A stretch of DNA of 64,000 nt from NCBI GenBank assembly GCA_963726785.1, contig CAVSDJ010000005.1, forward strand, positions 119,911-183,910, given 5' to 3'. Shown here in pieces: positions 46,925-57,560 of the stretch (position 1 is the first letter of the stretch; each line of letters begins with the position of its first letter). The translations under genes and the position numbers were made by a program. Under the pieces are notes generated by a model that was not told the origin of the DNA, ran no database searches, and saw only the letters and a program-made list of their open reading frames with translations. The DNA is from DATEKX01 sp963726785 (GTDB taxonomy: Bacteria > Acidobacteriota > Blastocatellia > UBA7656).

Positions 46925-48007
46925 ATGTCAACTAGTAAGAAGACTTTGACGACCGTTAACGAGGACAAACTCCATCAGCTACTCGGAAAGTTCGTGTCAG
47001 ATTTCGGCGCTGCTTTTCACGCGGGCATGGTAGTAATCGGCATGGAGCTTGGTCTTTATAAAAATATGGCGGGCGAGGAGCCGATGCTTCCCTCTGAGTT
47101 GGCAGAGCGCACGGGCACGAGCGAACGATACGTGCGCGAATGGCTCAACTCTCAGGCGGCGGGCGGTTATGTTGAATACGATGCGGACACGGGCCGCTAC
47201 TCTCTTAACGCAGAGCAGGCGTTCACACTTGCCGATGAAAATAGCCCTGCTTACATGCCGGGCGCATTTCTTCTCGCGACCTCTGCGCTGAAGGCTGTGC
47301 CGAAACTAATCGAACGATTTCGCACGGGCGAAGGGTTTGGCTGGCACGAACATGACACAGGACTGTTTCGAGGCACGGAATTGTTCTTCCGCCCGGGCTA
47401 TGCTGCGAACCTGATAAGTTCATGGATTCCTTCGCTCGAAGGCGTTGAAGCCAAACTCAAGGACGGAGCGAAAGTGGCTGATGTAGGCTGCGGGCTGGGC
47501 GCTTCGACTATCTTGATGGCGCAAGCCTATCCCAATTCCTCTTTCACCGGGTTCGATTATCACGACGGCTCGATTGAAATGGCAAAAGAGAGGGCCAAAG
47601 CGGCAGGCGTATCAGACCGAGTGAATTTTGAAATCGCCAAAGCTAAAGATTATCCGGGAACGGGCTATCATCTGGTGACATTCTTTGATTGCCTGCACGA
47701 CATGGGCGACCCCGTAGGCGCGTCGGCGCACGTGCTTGAATCGCTCGCCCCTGATGGCGCGTGGATGATCGTCGAGCCTTTTGCCGAAGACACAGTCGAA
47801 GGCAATATGAATATCGTTGGGCGAGCTTTCTATGGCGCTTCGACGCTGCTATGCACCCCTGCATCATTGTCGCAGGAAGTAGGACTCGCTTTAGGAGCGC
47901 AAGCAGGAGAATCGAAGATACGCGAAGTAGTAACTGAAGGGGGCTTCACCCGCTTCCGGCGAGCCACTCAAACGCCGTTCAACCTGGTATACGAGGCGAA
48001 ACCTTAA
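46925..48007 (+). CDS. Winged-helix plus SAM-dependent methyltransferase
   Basis: 360 residues. N-terminal winged-helix-like domain (ELGLYKNM, LPSELAERTGTSERYVREWL, about 30-100), then a class I Rossmann methyltransferase with VADVGCGLGASTILMAQAYP (motif I), FTGFDYHDGSIEMAKERAKA (motif II) and HLVTFFDCLHDMGDP (motif IV). Resembles the Rv2258c type. Substrate unknown. Starts with AAAAGGAGA before the ATG. Separate from the metallo-beta-lactamase by about 100 bases. Confidence 0.87.
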   Translation: MSTSKKTLTTVNEDKLHQLLGKFVSDFGAAFHAGMVVIGMELGLYKNMAGEEPMLPSELAERTGTSERYVREWLNSQAAGGYVEYDADTGRYSLNAEQAFTLADENSPAYMPGAFLLATSALKAVPKLIERFRTGEGFGWHEHDTGLFRGTELFFRPGYAANLISSWIPSLEGVEAKLKDGAKVADVGCGLGASTILMAQAYPNSSFTGFDYHDGSIEMAKERAKAAGVSDRVNFEIAKAKDYPGTGYHLVTFFDCLHDMGDPVGASAHVLESLAPDGAWMIVEPFAEDTVEGNMNIVGRAFYGASTLLCTPASLSQEVGLALGAQAGESKIREVVTEGGFTRFRRATQTPFNLVYEAKP

Positions 48008-48017
48008 TTGAAAGTAG

Positions 48018-48087
48018 CCACGAATTGCACGGATTTATACGAATGAATATATTCGTGATAATTCGTAATCATTCGTGCAATTCGTGG
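48018..48087. repeat. CACGAATTGCACG inverted repeat
   Basis: CCACGAATTGCACG at 48018-48031 pairs with CGTGCAATTCGTGG at 48074-48087; inner ATACGAATGA and ATTCGTGATAATTCGT units add to the stem. It sits in the spacer after the methyltransferase gene. Confidence 0.8.
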
Positions 48088-48121
48088 TCGTAAGATTCTC
48101 GCCTGAGGAGGCGCGCATCTT

Positions 48122-49045
48122 TTGCCCGATTCGAATCAAAACTCGACTCCTACGGACGCAGGCAAACCAAGTCAGCGGCGCATGACGGTCATCGTGCTTT
48201 CGATAGTAGTGCTGCTGTTGATGTTATCGCTGATCGCGCAGAGCGGATTCAACCTCAGACCATTCGTCACGCCTGATACGGCTGCTGAAACGCTGCTGCT
48301 GTACGCGCTTTCGACGCTGAACTTTTTGGCATTCGTCACAGTCCTTTTCGTCTTACTGAGAAACGTAATCAAACTCGTGCGCGAGCGGCGAGGGGCGCGA
48401 CCGGGCTCGAAATTCAAAACGCGGCTTGTCAGTTACGCCATAGGCTTGTCGCTTCTGCCCGCGCTGCTGCTCTTCTTTTTTGCATTCGGATTGTTGAATC
48501 GCAGCATAGACAGGTGGTTCGGCGAGCCTGCGCGCCAGATCGTAGACGACGCGAAGGCCATCGAGGAAAGCTATTTCAAAAAAGAAGAAGCCGAACTCGC
48601 AAGCATAGCCCGGGCCATCGCGCGCAGCCTCTCCATCTCTTCGCGCAGCGATTACCACAGCGCCGCTTTCGAGCAACAACTAAAGCAGGAGATGGACGAA
48701 TACAACCTCGCGCTTGCGCGGGTCTACGCAAACGATCAGCGCATCACGGTTCAAAGCGACCAGAAACAAGTCGAGCCTGAGATCGCAGAGACGCTTGCCG
48801 CCGCCGAAGCATACTCGCTCACAGTCGGTGACCCGTTCACTGGCCGCGACGAAGGGGATAGCCCGCTCGCAATCTACGTCATCGCGGGTGTCAGAGTCAG
48901 TGACTCCGCGCGCGACCCTCGGTTGCTCATACTCGCGCGCGAGTTCCCTCCCGAACTCACAGCGCGCGCGGCGAACATCACCGAACAGCACGAGAACTTT
49001 CACAGCCTGCTCGGAAAGATCAAGCGCATCAATCGGCTCGTCGAA
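48122..49045 (+). CDS. NtrY-like sensor kinase, N-terminal fragment cut by assembly join
   Basis: About 308 residues of a membrane kinase. TTG start with GAGGAGG at 48105-48111. Three membrane helices (VIVLSIVVLLLMLSLIAQSG, LNFLAFVTVLFVLLRNVIKL, LVSYAIGLSLLPALLLFFFA) followed by an extracytoplasmic region with LNRSIDRWFGEP, as in NtrY. HAMP, PAS and kinase domains would follow but are missing: the sequence switches to a GC-rich actinobacterial gene on the other strand near 49,040. The apparent open frame continues beyond only by chance. Confidence 0.85.
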
Positions 49046-49062
49046 GACGACGACCGCGTCGA
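49038..49062. other. Chimeric junction 1 (acidobacterial to actinobacterial)
   Basis: Left of here the plus-strand NtrY-like frame and mid-range GC continue; right of here the minus strand reads an HldE cytidylyltransferase domain (LLAALDCVDAVVVFDE) in very GC-rich DNA. Both genes are cut in mid-sequence at the same spot. The segment CGTCGAAGACGACGACCGCG can be read in both, so short shared sequence may have caused the join. Confidence 0.85.
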
Positions 49063-50249
49063 CGCAGTCCAGGGCGGCCAGCAGCCGGCCGCGGTCGGCC
49101 TGCGCGGTGAGCGGCCGGTCCGGGCCCTTCAGCGCGGCCACGCTGACGCGTCGGAGTTCAGGCAGACCACCAGGCAGTCGCCGAGCTTGCGGGCGGCCTG
49201 CAGGGTGGCCAGGTGCCCGATGTGCAGCAGGTCGAAGCAGCCGCCGGTGGCGACCACCGTGCCGCCGCGGGCGCGGACCTCCGGCGACCACCCGGCGACC
49301 GCCTCCGCGGTCCGCTGCCCGGTCGGCGCTTCCCGGCCGGCGGCGGCGCAGGCGCGCGCGGTCACCCCGCCGGCCGCGACGTACGCGGTGGCCGCGGCGA
49401 CCGCCGCCTGGACGGCCTCGGAGACCAGCGCGCCCGGAGGCCAGGGCCAGCGCCGGCGGTCGCGGCGAACCGGTCGCCGGCGCCGCAGGTGTCCCCGCTC
49501 GGCCTGCGCGGCGGCCGGCACGACCAGCGGGGTCGGCCCGGCGTGGCACAGCACCGCGCCGTCCGCGCCGAGCGTCACCGCGACCGCGCCGGCCCGCCAG
49601 CGCTGCCGCAGCGCCTGGCCGCCGCGCTGGGCGGTGGTCAGCGCGAGCCCGGCGCCGGCGTCGCCGGTCGAGCTTGCGGACCTCGGCCTCGTTCGGGGTG
49701 GCCAGGCGGACGCCGGGCACCGGCGGCCGGGCCGTCCGGGTGCGGGTCCCAGACCACCGGCGCCTTGGCCCGCTCCAGGGCCGTCGCGCAGCGCGCGGCT
49801 GCCGGGCCACGCCGCGGCCGTAGTCGCTGACCAGGATCGCCGAGGCGCGGCGCAGCACGCCAGGGCGGCCTCGCGAGGGCTCGCCCGGCGCCGCCGGCGG
49901 CGCCGCCGCGGTCCAGGCGCAGCAGCACCTGGCCGCCGGCCCGCAGCCGGATCTTCTCCGGGGTGGCGCCGGGCAGCGGCAGCGGCGTACACCTGCGATG
50001 CCGGCGGCGGTGAGCAGCTCGCTGAGCCGGGCCCCGCCGGCGTCGTCGGCGAGCGCGGTGACCAGCGCGACGTCGTAGCCGTGGCCGGCGGCGAGCAGCG
50101 CGGCCAGGCCGGCGCCGCCCGGGCGGTCGGTGGCGCGCTCCTCGTCGAGCACCGGCGCCGGGGCGTCCGGGGCGATCCGGCGCACGCTGCCCTCGACGTC
50201 CCGGTCGAGCAGGGTGTCGCCCGACGACGACCAGCAGCGGCCGGCTCAT
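49046..50249 (-). pseudogene. hldE: HldE-like heptose kinase/adenylyltransferase, truncated and frameshifted
   Basis: ATG at 50249 begins MSRPLLVVVGDTLLDRD after one repair. N-terminal PfkB-type kinase (VRRIAPDAPAPVLDEERATD, RPGGAGLAALLAAGHGYDVA, AILVSDYGRG, LATPNEAEVRKLD). C-terminal nucleotidyltransferase: VVATGGCFDLLHIGHLATLQ, then CLVVCLNSD and GPDRPLTAQADR. In Gram-negatives the bifunctional enzyme makes heptose-1,7-bisphosphate and then ADP-heptose. Its last residues are missing because of junction 1. Many indels; 20 bases after gmhA. Confidence 0.8.
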
Positions 50250-50269
50250 GACCGCGCCACCCGGCGCCG

Positions 50270-50905
50270 TCAGCAGTGCCCGTCGATCGGCGGGTCGCCG
50301 ACGGGCACGCGCCGGTCGCCGAGCACCGCCGGCAGCGTCCGGTCGAGGTACTCGCACAGCACGTGCACCGAGACCAGGTGCAGCTCCTGGACGACCTGGC
50401 TGTCCGGCGGACGGGCAGTGCAGCGCCTCGTCGCAGGCGTCGGCGAGCGGGCTGGGGCCGGCGCCGGCCATCGCCCAGGTGCGCACGCCGATCTCCCGGG
50501 CGGCGCTGCGCGGCGGCGACCAGGTTGGGGCTGCGGCCGCTGGTGGACAGCAGCAGCAGGACGTCGCCGGGGCGGCCGTGCGCGCGGACCTGCCGGGCGA
50601 AGACCTCCTCGAAGCCGTAGTCGTTGCTGATCGCGGTGACCGCCGACGAGTCCGGGGTGCAGCGCGATCGCGGACAGCGGCATGCGTTCGTCGCGCAGCC
50701 GGCCGACCAGCTCGGCGGCGAGGTGCTGGGCCTCGGCGGCGCTGCCGCCGTTGCCGGCGACCAGCAGCCGGCCGCCGTCGGCCCAGGTGCCGGGCCAGCT
50801 CGGCGCCCCAGCGGGCCAGCCGCGTCGGCCGCCGCCCGGTACGGGATCAGCGCCGCGGCCAGGGCGGTCAGGTGATGGTCCAGAGGGGACAGTTCGTCGG
50901 CTCAT
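50270..50905 (-). pseudogene. gmhA: GmhA-like phosphoheptose isomerase, frameshifted
   Basis: About 210 residues. SIS domain: GGRLLVAGNGGSAAEAQHLA (phosphosugar loop), ELVGRLRDERMPLSAIAL, a split STSGRSPN segment, then DSQVVQELHLVSVHVLCEYL near the end. GmhA converts sedoheptulose-7-phosphate into heptose-7-phosphate. ATG overlaps the preceding glycosyltransferase stop (TGATG). At least four frame changes. Confidence 0.82.
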
Positions 50906-52162
50906 CAGGCCACCGCCTCGCGGGTCTCGTCGGCGTCGGCGGCCGGCTCGGCCGGCGACGCTGGCGTACACGGCGGCCAGCTGCGGTGGCGACGCGGCGC
51001 CACGAGTAGGAGTGCGGGCCCGGTCGACGGCGCGCGGCCGCGTACGCGTACCGGCGCACGTCGTCGGCGAGCAGCCGGCGCAGCGCCGATGCCCAGGGCG
51101 CGCGGGTCGCGCGGCGGGCACCAGGTCGCCGGTGACGCCCGTCGACGACCGTGTCGATCAGGCCGCCGACCGCCGTGCCGACCACCGGCACGCCGCAGGC
51201 CATCGCCTCCAGCGGGGTCAGGCCGAACGGCTCGTACCAGGGCGCGGCGACCAGCACGTCGGCCGAGCGGTACCAGCGCGGGCATCTCCTGCGGCGGGCA
51301 CCGCGCCGGCCAGGCGGACCCGGTCGGCGACCCCGCAGCCGCTCGGCGAGCGCGCGCAGCCGCGGCGTACGGGTCGTCGTCGAGCCGGCCGTCGGGCGGG
51401 CCGCCGACGATGACGCAGCTCGGCGTCCGGGCACCGCGCGGCATCGCCCGGATGACGTCCTCGAAGCCCTTGCGCTCGACCAGCCGGCCCACGGTCAGGA
51501 TCCGCGGCCGGCCGCGGCGTCGCGGCGGCGGCCGGGCCGTCCGGGCGGAAGCGGTCGGTGTTGACGCCGGACGGGACCAGCGCCATCCGGGACCGCGGGC
51601 ACGCCCAGCCGGAGCAGCTCGCGGACCTCGTCGCTGGCACTGCGCGACGACCCGGTCGACGCGCGCGGCCGAGCTGCCGCTCGTAGGCGACCCGGCGCGG
51701 CCGGGCTGGTGTCCGGCGGCGCCCTGGTGGCGGCGCTTGACCGAGCCGAGCGCGTGGAAGGTCTGCACCACCGGCACGTCGCGGCGCCGCGCCGGCGGTG
51801 ACCGCGGCCAGCCCGCTCATCCAGAAGTGCGCGTGCGCCACGTCGGGCAGCCAGTCGTCGTCGCGCCAGTCGCGCGGCCAGCCACGTCGGCGAACGTCGC
51901 CCATGTACGGCAGCAGGTCGTCCTTCGGCAGCACCGGTCGGCCGGCCCGGCCGGCACGTGCACGACCGTCGACCCGTCGGCGCAGCGGCACCACCGCGGG
52001 CAGGTCCGGCGTCGTCCCGGCGGGTGTAGACCCGCACCTCGTGGCCCTGCGGCGGCGAGCGCGGCGGACGAGCTCGGCGACGTGCGCGTTCTGCCCGCCG
52101 GCGTCGGCGCCGCCGAGCGCGGCGAGCGGGCTGGCGTGCTCGGAGATCATCGCGATGCGCAT
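50905..52162 (-). pseudogene. Glycosyltransferase family 4, frameshifted
   Basis: About 410 residues. N-terminus MRIAMISEHASPLAALGGAD and AGGQNAHVAELVR, then VVQTFHALGSVKRRH, LVPSGVNTDRFRPDG, and the C-terminal donor site EPFGLTPLEAMACGVPVVG with TAVGGLIDTVVDG. Typical of retaining GT-B enzymes (MshA/sucrose-synthase-like N-terminus GGQNAHV). GGAGGAGG lies before the ATG. Several indels. Confidence 0.85.
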
Positions 52163-53110
52163 GTCTTCCTCCTCCAGCAAGCCGGTCCCAGTCCGCGAGG
52201 AACCGGTCCAGGCCGTAGCGGGCCAGCGGCGACCTGGCGGGCCCGCGCGCCGAGCCGGCGGGCCGTCGTCGGGCTCGCTCGATCAGCCAGCGGGCGGCCT
52301 CGACCAGGGTGTCGACGCGGGTGGACGAGCACCCCGGCGTCCGGCGGCACGGCGGCGACCGCCTCGGTGGTGGCCAGCGCGAGCACCGGCATGCCGATCT
52401 GCATGGCCTCGATCAGGCTCAGCCCGAGCGAGGTCCACCGGCACAGGTGCAGGTACGCGCGCCGCCGGGCGAGCTCGGCGTGCATCCGGTGCCTGCGGCG
52501 GGTCGTCGTACGGCCGGTCGATCGCGCTCCAGGTCCGGCAGCGCCGGCGACGCCCATGCCGTAGACGTCCAGCGGGGCGACCGCGCGCGAACCGCGGCAT
52601 CAGGTCGGTGCCGGTGACCCGGCCGCGGCGGACCGGCTCGTTGGTGACCACGGCGAGCCGGTCCAGCTCGCCGGTCCAGCGGGCGGCCGGCTCGACGATG
52701 CCGTGCTCGATCACCGTGGTGCGGGTGCCGCCGGTGTCCCAGAACAGCTCGTTGAAGTGGGTGACGTGGGCGATCGAGCAGGTCGTCGCGGTCGGCCATC
52801 GGGTGCCGGGTGTCCGGCACGTCGCCCTTGGGGGTGTTGTGCTCGACGTAGATCGCCGGCAGGTCGCGCCGGGCGGCGCAGCCACCGGCCGGTCGAGTCT
52901 CCTCCGGGCGCTGCAGCACGACGACGTCGACGTCGCGCGACAGCTCCGGCGGGGTCGACCTCCTCGACCGTGGCCGGCCAGTCGAAGGTGCGGGCCCGGC
53001 CGCGGCCCCACGGCGCCGCGGTCGGCGTTGACCGGCACCAGGTAGCGGTGCTTGCCCTGGACGAACGACGTCGTCCAGGAGCCGTGCACGTGCCAGAGCA
53101 GGATGTTCAC
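52147..53110 (-). pseudogene. GT-B fold glycosyltransferase, frameshifted
   Basis: About 320 residues from GTG at 53110, overlapping the previous stop (GTGA). N-terminus VNILLWHVHGSWTTSFVQGK and HRYLVPVNADRG, then LPAIYVEHNTPKGDVPDTRH, HVTHFNELFWDTGGTRTTVI and EHGIVEPAARWTGELDRLAV. The C-terminal half has CRWTSLGLSLIEAMQIGMPV, the donor-binding segment. Substrate unknown, but the setting points to a heptose-containing glycan. Several indels. Confidence 0.82.
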
Positions 53111-54136
53111 GCGGCCACCTCCACGGTCGACGGCGAGCGTCGGCAGCGCGCGACGGCGGCCGACGACGTCGGCCGGGTCGATCGTCGGACAGGCACGGGA
53201 TGGCCGGGCACCGGGCAGCGCGGTCGGCCCGGGTGTCGCGGCACGGCGCGGCGGCGTCGCCGAGCCGCACGTGCGGCACCCGGTAGGGCCCCCACTGTCC
53301 GAACGGGACGGTCGGGGCGAACAGGCTGACCACCGGCGTGCCGACGGCGGCGGCGAGGTGCGCCGGGCCGGTGTTGCCGACCACCACGCACGTCGGCGCC
53401 GGCGAGCGACGCCGGCCAGCCCGGCCAGCGACGGTCCGGCCGCCGTCGCTCGCCGCCGGCCGCCGGCGACGCACGGCGGCGAGCGCGCGCTCGTCCGGCG
53501 CCGCCGGTGACCAGGACCCGGTGCCCGGCGGCGGCCAGCGCGGCGACGATCGCGCCGCACGTCTCGCGGCGGGCAGGCCCGGGCCGGCGACGCGAGGCGC
53601 CCGGATGCACCACGACGTAGCCCGGCGCCGAGGTCGCCGCGACGCGGCAGGCCGGCGCACCCGCAGCGCGGCCGTCGTCGCCGGCCGGCAGCGCGAACCG
53701 GCGGCCGCGGCCACGCGACAGGGCCCGCTCGGGCTCGGGCACGCCGGCCGGCACGCGGTGCCGCACGTCGAGCAGCGAACCCGGGTAGTCGTCGCTGATC
53801 GCGGTGATCCGGCCGACGCCGGCCATCCGCAGCAGCAGCGCCAGCGGCAGCGCCGACTGGTGGAACGAGGTGAGGACCACCGCCTCGTCGGCGCCGACCG
53901 CGGCGAGCCGCGCGATCAGCGCGTCGACGTCGCCCGGATCGACCGGGTCCGGCTGCGGGTCGATCCACGGCAGCCGCCACTCGATGATCTCGTCGACGCC
54001 GGGCAGCAGCTCGGCGGCGGCCCGCCCGCGCGGCCCGCAGAGCAGCGACCACCCGATCGGCGCCGGCGGCGACGGCGCGGATCGCCGGCCCGGTGACCAG
54101 CACGTCGCCGGCCGAGTCGGAGCGGACGACCAGCAC
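53107..54136 (-). pseudogene. GT9-type (ADP-heptose) glycosyltransferase, frameshifted
   Basis: About 340 residues from GTG at 54136. N-terminal VLVVRSDSAGDVLVTGPAIR, then AVVLTSFHQSALPLALLLRM, RITAISDDYPGSLLDVRHRV, VVHPGA and VVGNTGPAHLAAAVGTPVVS with LFAPTVPFGQWGPYR. This matches ADP-heptose:LPS heptosyltransferases (GT9), here in an organism without LPS. At least five indels. Confidence 0.85.
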
Positions 54137-54149
54137 CGTGCCGGCCGCG

Positions 54150-55728
54150 CCGGGGCCGCGGCGCGGCCGGCGACCGAGCGCTGCGCGGCGCAGGATCAGG
54201 TCGACGGCGGCGGCCAGGTCGGCGGCGACGGCCGGCGCCGCGGCGACCTCCTCCGGCCGGGTGACCGCGGTGGGCACCAGGATGCCGGCGGCACCGGCGG
54301 CCGCGGCCGCGGCCGATGTCCCGGCCGATGTCGCCGACCACCACGCAGCGGTGCGGGCGTGGTGCCCAGCGCGGCGGCGGCGGCCGTGGACCAGGCCGGG
54401 CGCCGGCTTGCGGCAGCGCGCAGCCGGCGGCGTCGTCGTGCGGGCAGACCTGCCAGGTGTCGAACGGGCCGAGCAGCTCCTCGACCCGGGCGTTGACCGC
54501 GTCGAGCTGCGTCGGCGGTGAACAGCCCGCGGGCCAGCCCGGACTGGTTGGTGACCACGCCGAGCCGCAGCCCGGCGGCGCGGAGCCGGTCCAGCGCCGC
54601 CCGGGCGCCCGGGCATCGGCTCGACCAGGGCCGGGATCGCCGTTGTACGGGCACGTCCGACGATCAGCGTGCCGTCGCGGTCGAACAGCACGGCGTCGAA
54701 GAGCACGCGCGGCTCACCGGCGGCGGCACGCTGCCAGCCCGGGCGCGAGTCGCCGGCAGCCGGCGCCCGCGCACACCAGCCGCGCAGCCAGTGGGCGGTG
54801 GCGACCGGCGGGATCAGCGCGCTGGTGGCCAGCATGGTGGCCACCTCGTGCGCGGTCGCGCGGGCCGGGCGCGATCCGGGCGGCGGCGAACTCCGCGGTG
54901 CCGGCCGCCCAGCCGGCGGCGGCGACCGCGCCGACGGCCGGCCGGCGGCGCCGGCTGCGCAGGCGGCGACCGCCGCGGCCAGGGCGGCAGCGCCGGCCGC
55001 GGTGATCGGCGACGTGCCGGGGCCGGCGGCCGGGCGGGATGTCCAGCAGCGTCCGCCAGCGCGGTCCGTACAGCCGGCGCAGCAGGGCGTCGTCGGCGTT
55101 GCCGCGCTGGGTGCGCAGGCTGACCCAGCGGCTCTCCGGGCGCACCGGGTGGGTCGACCGGCCGCGGTGCCGCGGCGCAGCGCCCAGCCCGCCCGGCCGG
55201 ACCCGGTAGGCCAGCTCGGCGTCCTCCCGGAAGGCCCGGGGCAGCCGCTCGTCGAAGCCGCCGACCGCGGCCAGGGCGGCGCGCCGGTACGCCATGTCGG
55301 CGGTGATCCAGCGCGCCGTCGGCCAGGCCGGCGGTGCCCCGTTCCCAGTCGGTGGGCGCGCCGGTCGGCCGGCAGCGGCACCCGCGACGCGGCCCTGCAC
55401 GCCGCCGACGTCGCGCCGGCGCCGGCCAGGTCGGCGGCCAGCCGGCTGCACCAGTCCGGGTCCGGCAGCACGTCGTCGTCGAGGAACGCCACCCACTCGT
55501 GCCGGCGCCGCCCGCCAGCCGATGTTGCGGGCGGCGGCCGGTCCGGCCGCCCGCCCGGTGAGCACCGTCGCGCCGGCCGTCCAGCGGCACCGGCGGCTCG
55601 CGCCGGGCCGGCCGGTCGTCGACGACCACGACCTCGACGGTCAGCGAGCCGGGCGCCCGCGGCCGAGCGCCGTCGAGCAGCGCGCGCAGGCTCGGCCGGC
55701 CGAGCGTCGGGACGACGACGCGTGACAC
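54150..55728 (-). pseudogene. GT2 glycosyltransferase joined to GmhB-type HAD phosphatase, frameshifted
   Basis: About 520 residues from GTG at 55728 (VSRVVVPTLGRPSLRALLDG). GT2 part: AARNIGWRAA, FLDDDVLPDPDWCSRLAADL (DxD-type), ADMAYRRAALAAVGGFDERL and FREDAELAYRVR. The same open frame continues through HWLRGWCARAPAAGDSRPGW into VLFDAVLFDRDGTLIV, the HAD nucleophile loop, then VVTNQSGLARGLFT, CRCRKPAPGL and VVGDIGRDIG. The second part matches GmhB, which removes the C7 phosphate of heptose-1,7-bisphosphate. No stop codon is seen between the two, so a fusion is likely. Confidence 0.75.
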
Positions 55729-55734
55729 CGGCGT

Positions 55735-57391
55735 CGCCGCGCCCGAACGCCTGCGCCGCGGTGCACCGCGAACGGGCCGATCGCCAGCAGGTCGACCGGC
55801 GCCGACCCGAACAGCTCCATCGCCTCGCGCGGGGTGTCGACCATCGGCCGGCCGGCCGTGTTCAGCGAGGTGTTGACCACCACCGGCAGCCCGGTCCGCC
55901 GCTCGAACTCGGCGAGCATCTCCGCCACCAGCGGCTCGCTTCGGCGTGCACGGTCTGCACCCGGGCGGTGCCGTCGACGTGGACCACGGCCGGGATCCGG
56001 TCCCGCCACTCCGGTCGGCACCCCGTGCACGAAGAGCATGTACGGGCTGGGGTAGACGCCGTCGAAGATGTCGGCGAACCGTTCGGCGCGCACCATCGGC
56101 GCGATCGGGCGGAACTGCTCGCGGCCCTTGACGTCGTTCATCCGGGTCTGGGTGTGCCGCGTCGCCCGGGATGGGCGAGCAGGGACCGGTGCCCGAGCGC
56201 GCGCGGGCCGTACTCGCTGCGGCCCTGGTACCAGGCGACGATGCCGTTGCCGGCGAGCACCTCGGCGGCCTCGGCGGCGATCGACGTCCGGCCGGGTGTA
56301 CGGGCAGCGCCGCCCGCTCGCAGCTCCGCCTCCAGCTCCTCGTCGGTCCAGCCGCGGCCGAGGTCGGCGCCGGCGAACGGCGCCGACCGGCGCCGGCTCG
56401 CGGCGCGACGTGCAGGGCCGCGCCCGAGCGCGGTGCCGGAGTCGCCGGCCGCCGGCTGCACCCAGACCCGCTCGAACGGGCCCTCGGCGGCGATCCGGGC
56501 GTTGGCCACGCAGTTCAGCGCGATGCCGCCGGCCATGGTCAGCGTCTGCGGGCCCGCCGGCCGCGTCGTACAGTCCAGCGGGCCAGGTCGAGCAGCACCT
56601 CCTCCAGCCGGGTCTGCACGCTGGCGGCCAGGTCGGCGTGCGCGTCGGTCATCTCGCCGTCCGGCCGTCGCGGCCTTGGCCAGCGCGGCCCAGTCGATCC
56701 GCTCGACGCGTGAAGCCGCCGTCGTCGGTGGCGTGCACCAGCTCGCGCAGCAGCGGCAGGAACCGCGGCGTGCCGTACGAGGCCAGCGCCATCACCTTGT
56801 ACTCGTCGCTGGAGTGCAGGAAGCCCAGGTGCCGGGTCAGGTCCTCGTAGAGCAGGCCGAGCGAGTGCGGCAGCTGCTGGCCGGCCAGGGTGTCAGCTCG
56901 CCGTCGCGGTAGACGCCGGCCAGGTGGCTGGCCGCCTCGCCGCGGCCGTCGAGGACCAGCACCGCGCTGTCGCCTCGGCGGGCACGGCCAGCCCGGCCGA
57001 CGCGGCGTGCGCGACGTGGTGCGGCACGAACCGGACCTGCTCCGGGTCGAGGCCGGGCAGCGCCGCGGCGAGGAACTGCGGCGCCCGCCGGGCGTAGTCG
57101 ACGCGCAGGTGGTCCCACGGGTCGTCCAGGCCGAGGCTCGGCGGCGTCGCGGCAGAGCCCGGGGTCGAAGGAGTAGGCGACCGCGTCCAGGTCGCCCGGC
57201 CGCAGCCCGGCGGCTCGCAGGCACCAGGCGGCGGACAGCTCGGGCAGCTCCCAGGCGGAGAACGGCACCGGCCGCTTGCCGTGCTTGCGCCGGCTGAACC
57301 GCTCCTCCTCGGCGGCGGCCACCACCCGGCCGTCGACGACCAGCGCGGCGGCCGGATCATGGAAGATCGCATTGATCCCCAGCACTCGCAT
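55735..57391 (-). pseudogene. NodU/CmcH-family O-carbamoyltransferase, frameshifted
   Basis: About 550 residues from ATG at 57391 (MRVLGINAIFHDPAAALVVD). The YrdC-like/Kae1-like architecture shows AEEERFSRRKHGKRP, FVPHHVAHAASAGLAVPAE, MAGGIALNCVANARIA, YQGRSEYGPRALGHRSLLAH and VVNTSLNTAGRPMVDTPREA. These enzymes transfer carbamoyl from carbamoyl phosphate via carbamoyl-adenylate to a sugar or antibiotic hydroxyl. It is the first gene of the heptose/glycosyltransferase cluster. The stop is obscured by indels near 55,735. Confidence 0.87.
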
Positions 57392-57560
57392 GGCGCGGCG
57401 GATACCCCGCGATCATCGACCTACTCGCATTGATCATCGACTTCTTCGAAGAACGTTCTCGGGCAGCGCGCTACCTGCACTGATAGCGCCAAGAACGGCA
57501 GCGAATGCGACGTTCCGGTGAGCGTTTGCATTCCGTGCAGCTCTGGGCAAGCGGCGCGGC

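Noticed and set aside
48122..50251. A 709-codon open frame that seems to join the NtrY-like kinase to an Arg/Pro/Ala-rich extension
   Set aside because: The extension is the antisense of hldE and gmhA beyond the chimeric join; high GC removes stop codons by chance.
52283..55492. A single minus-strand open frame of over 1,000 codons
   Set aside because: It passes through parts of four genes in mixed true and shadow frames. Domain order and starts show separate genes broken by indels.
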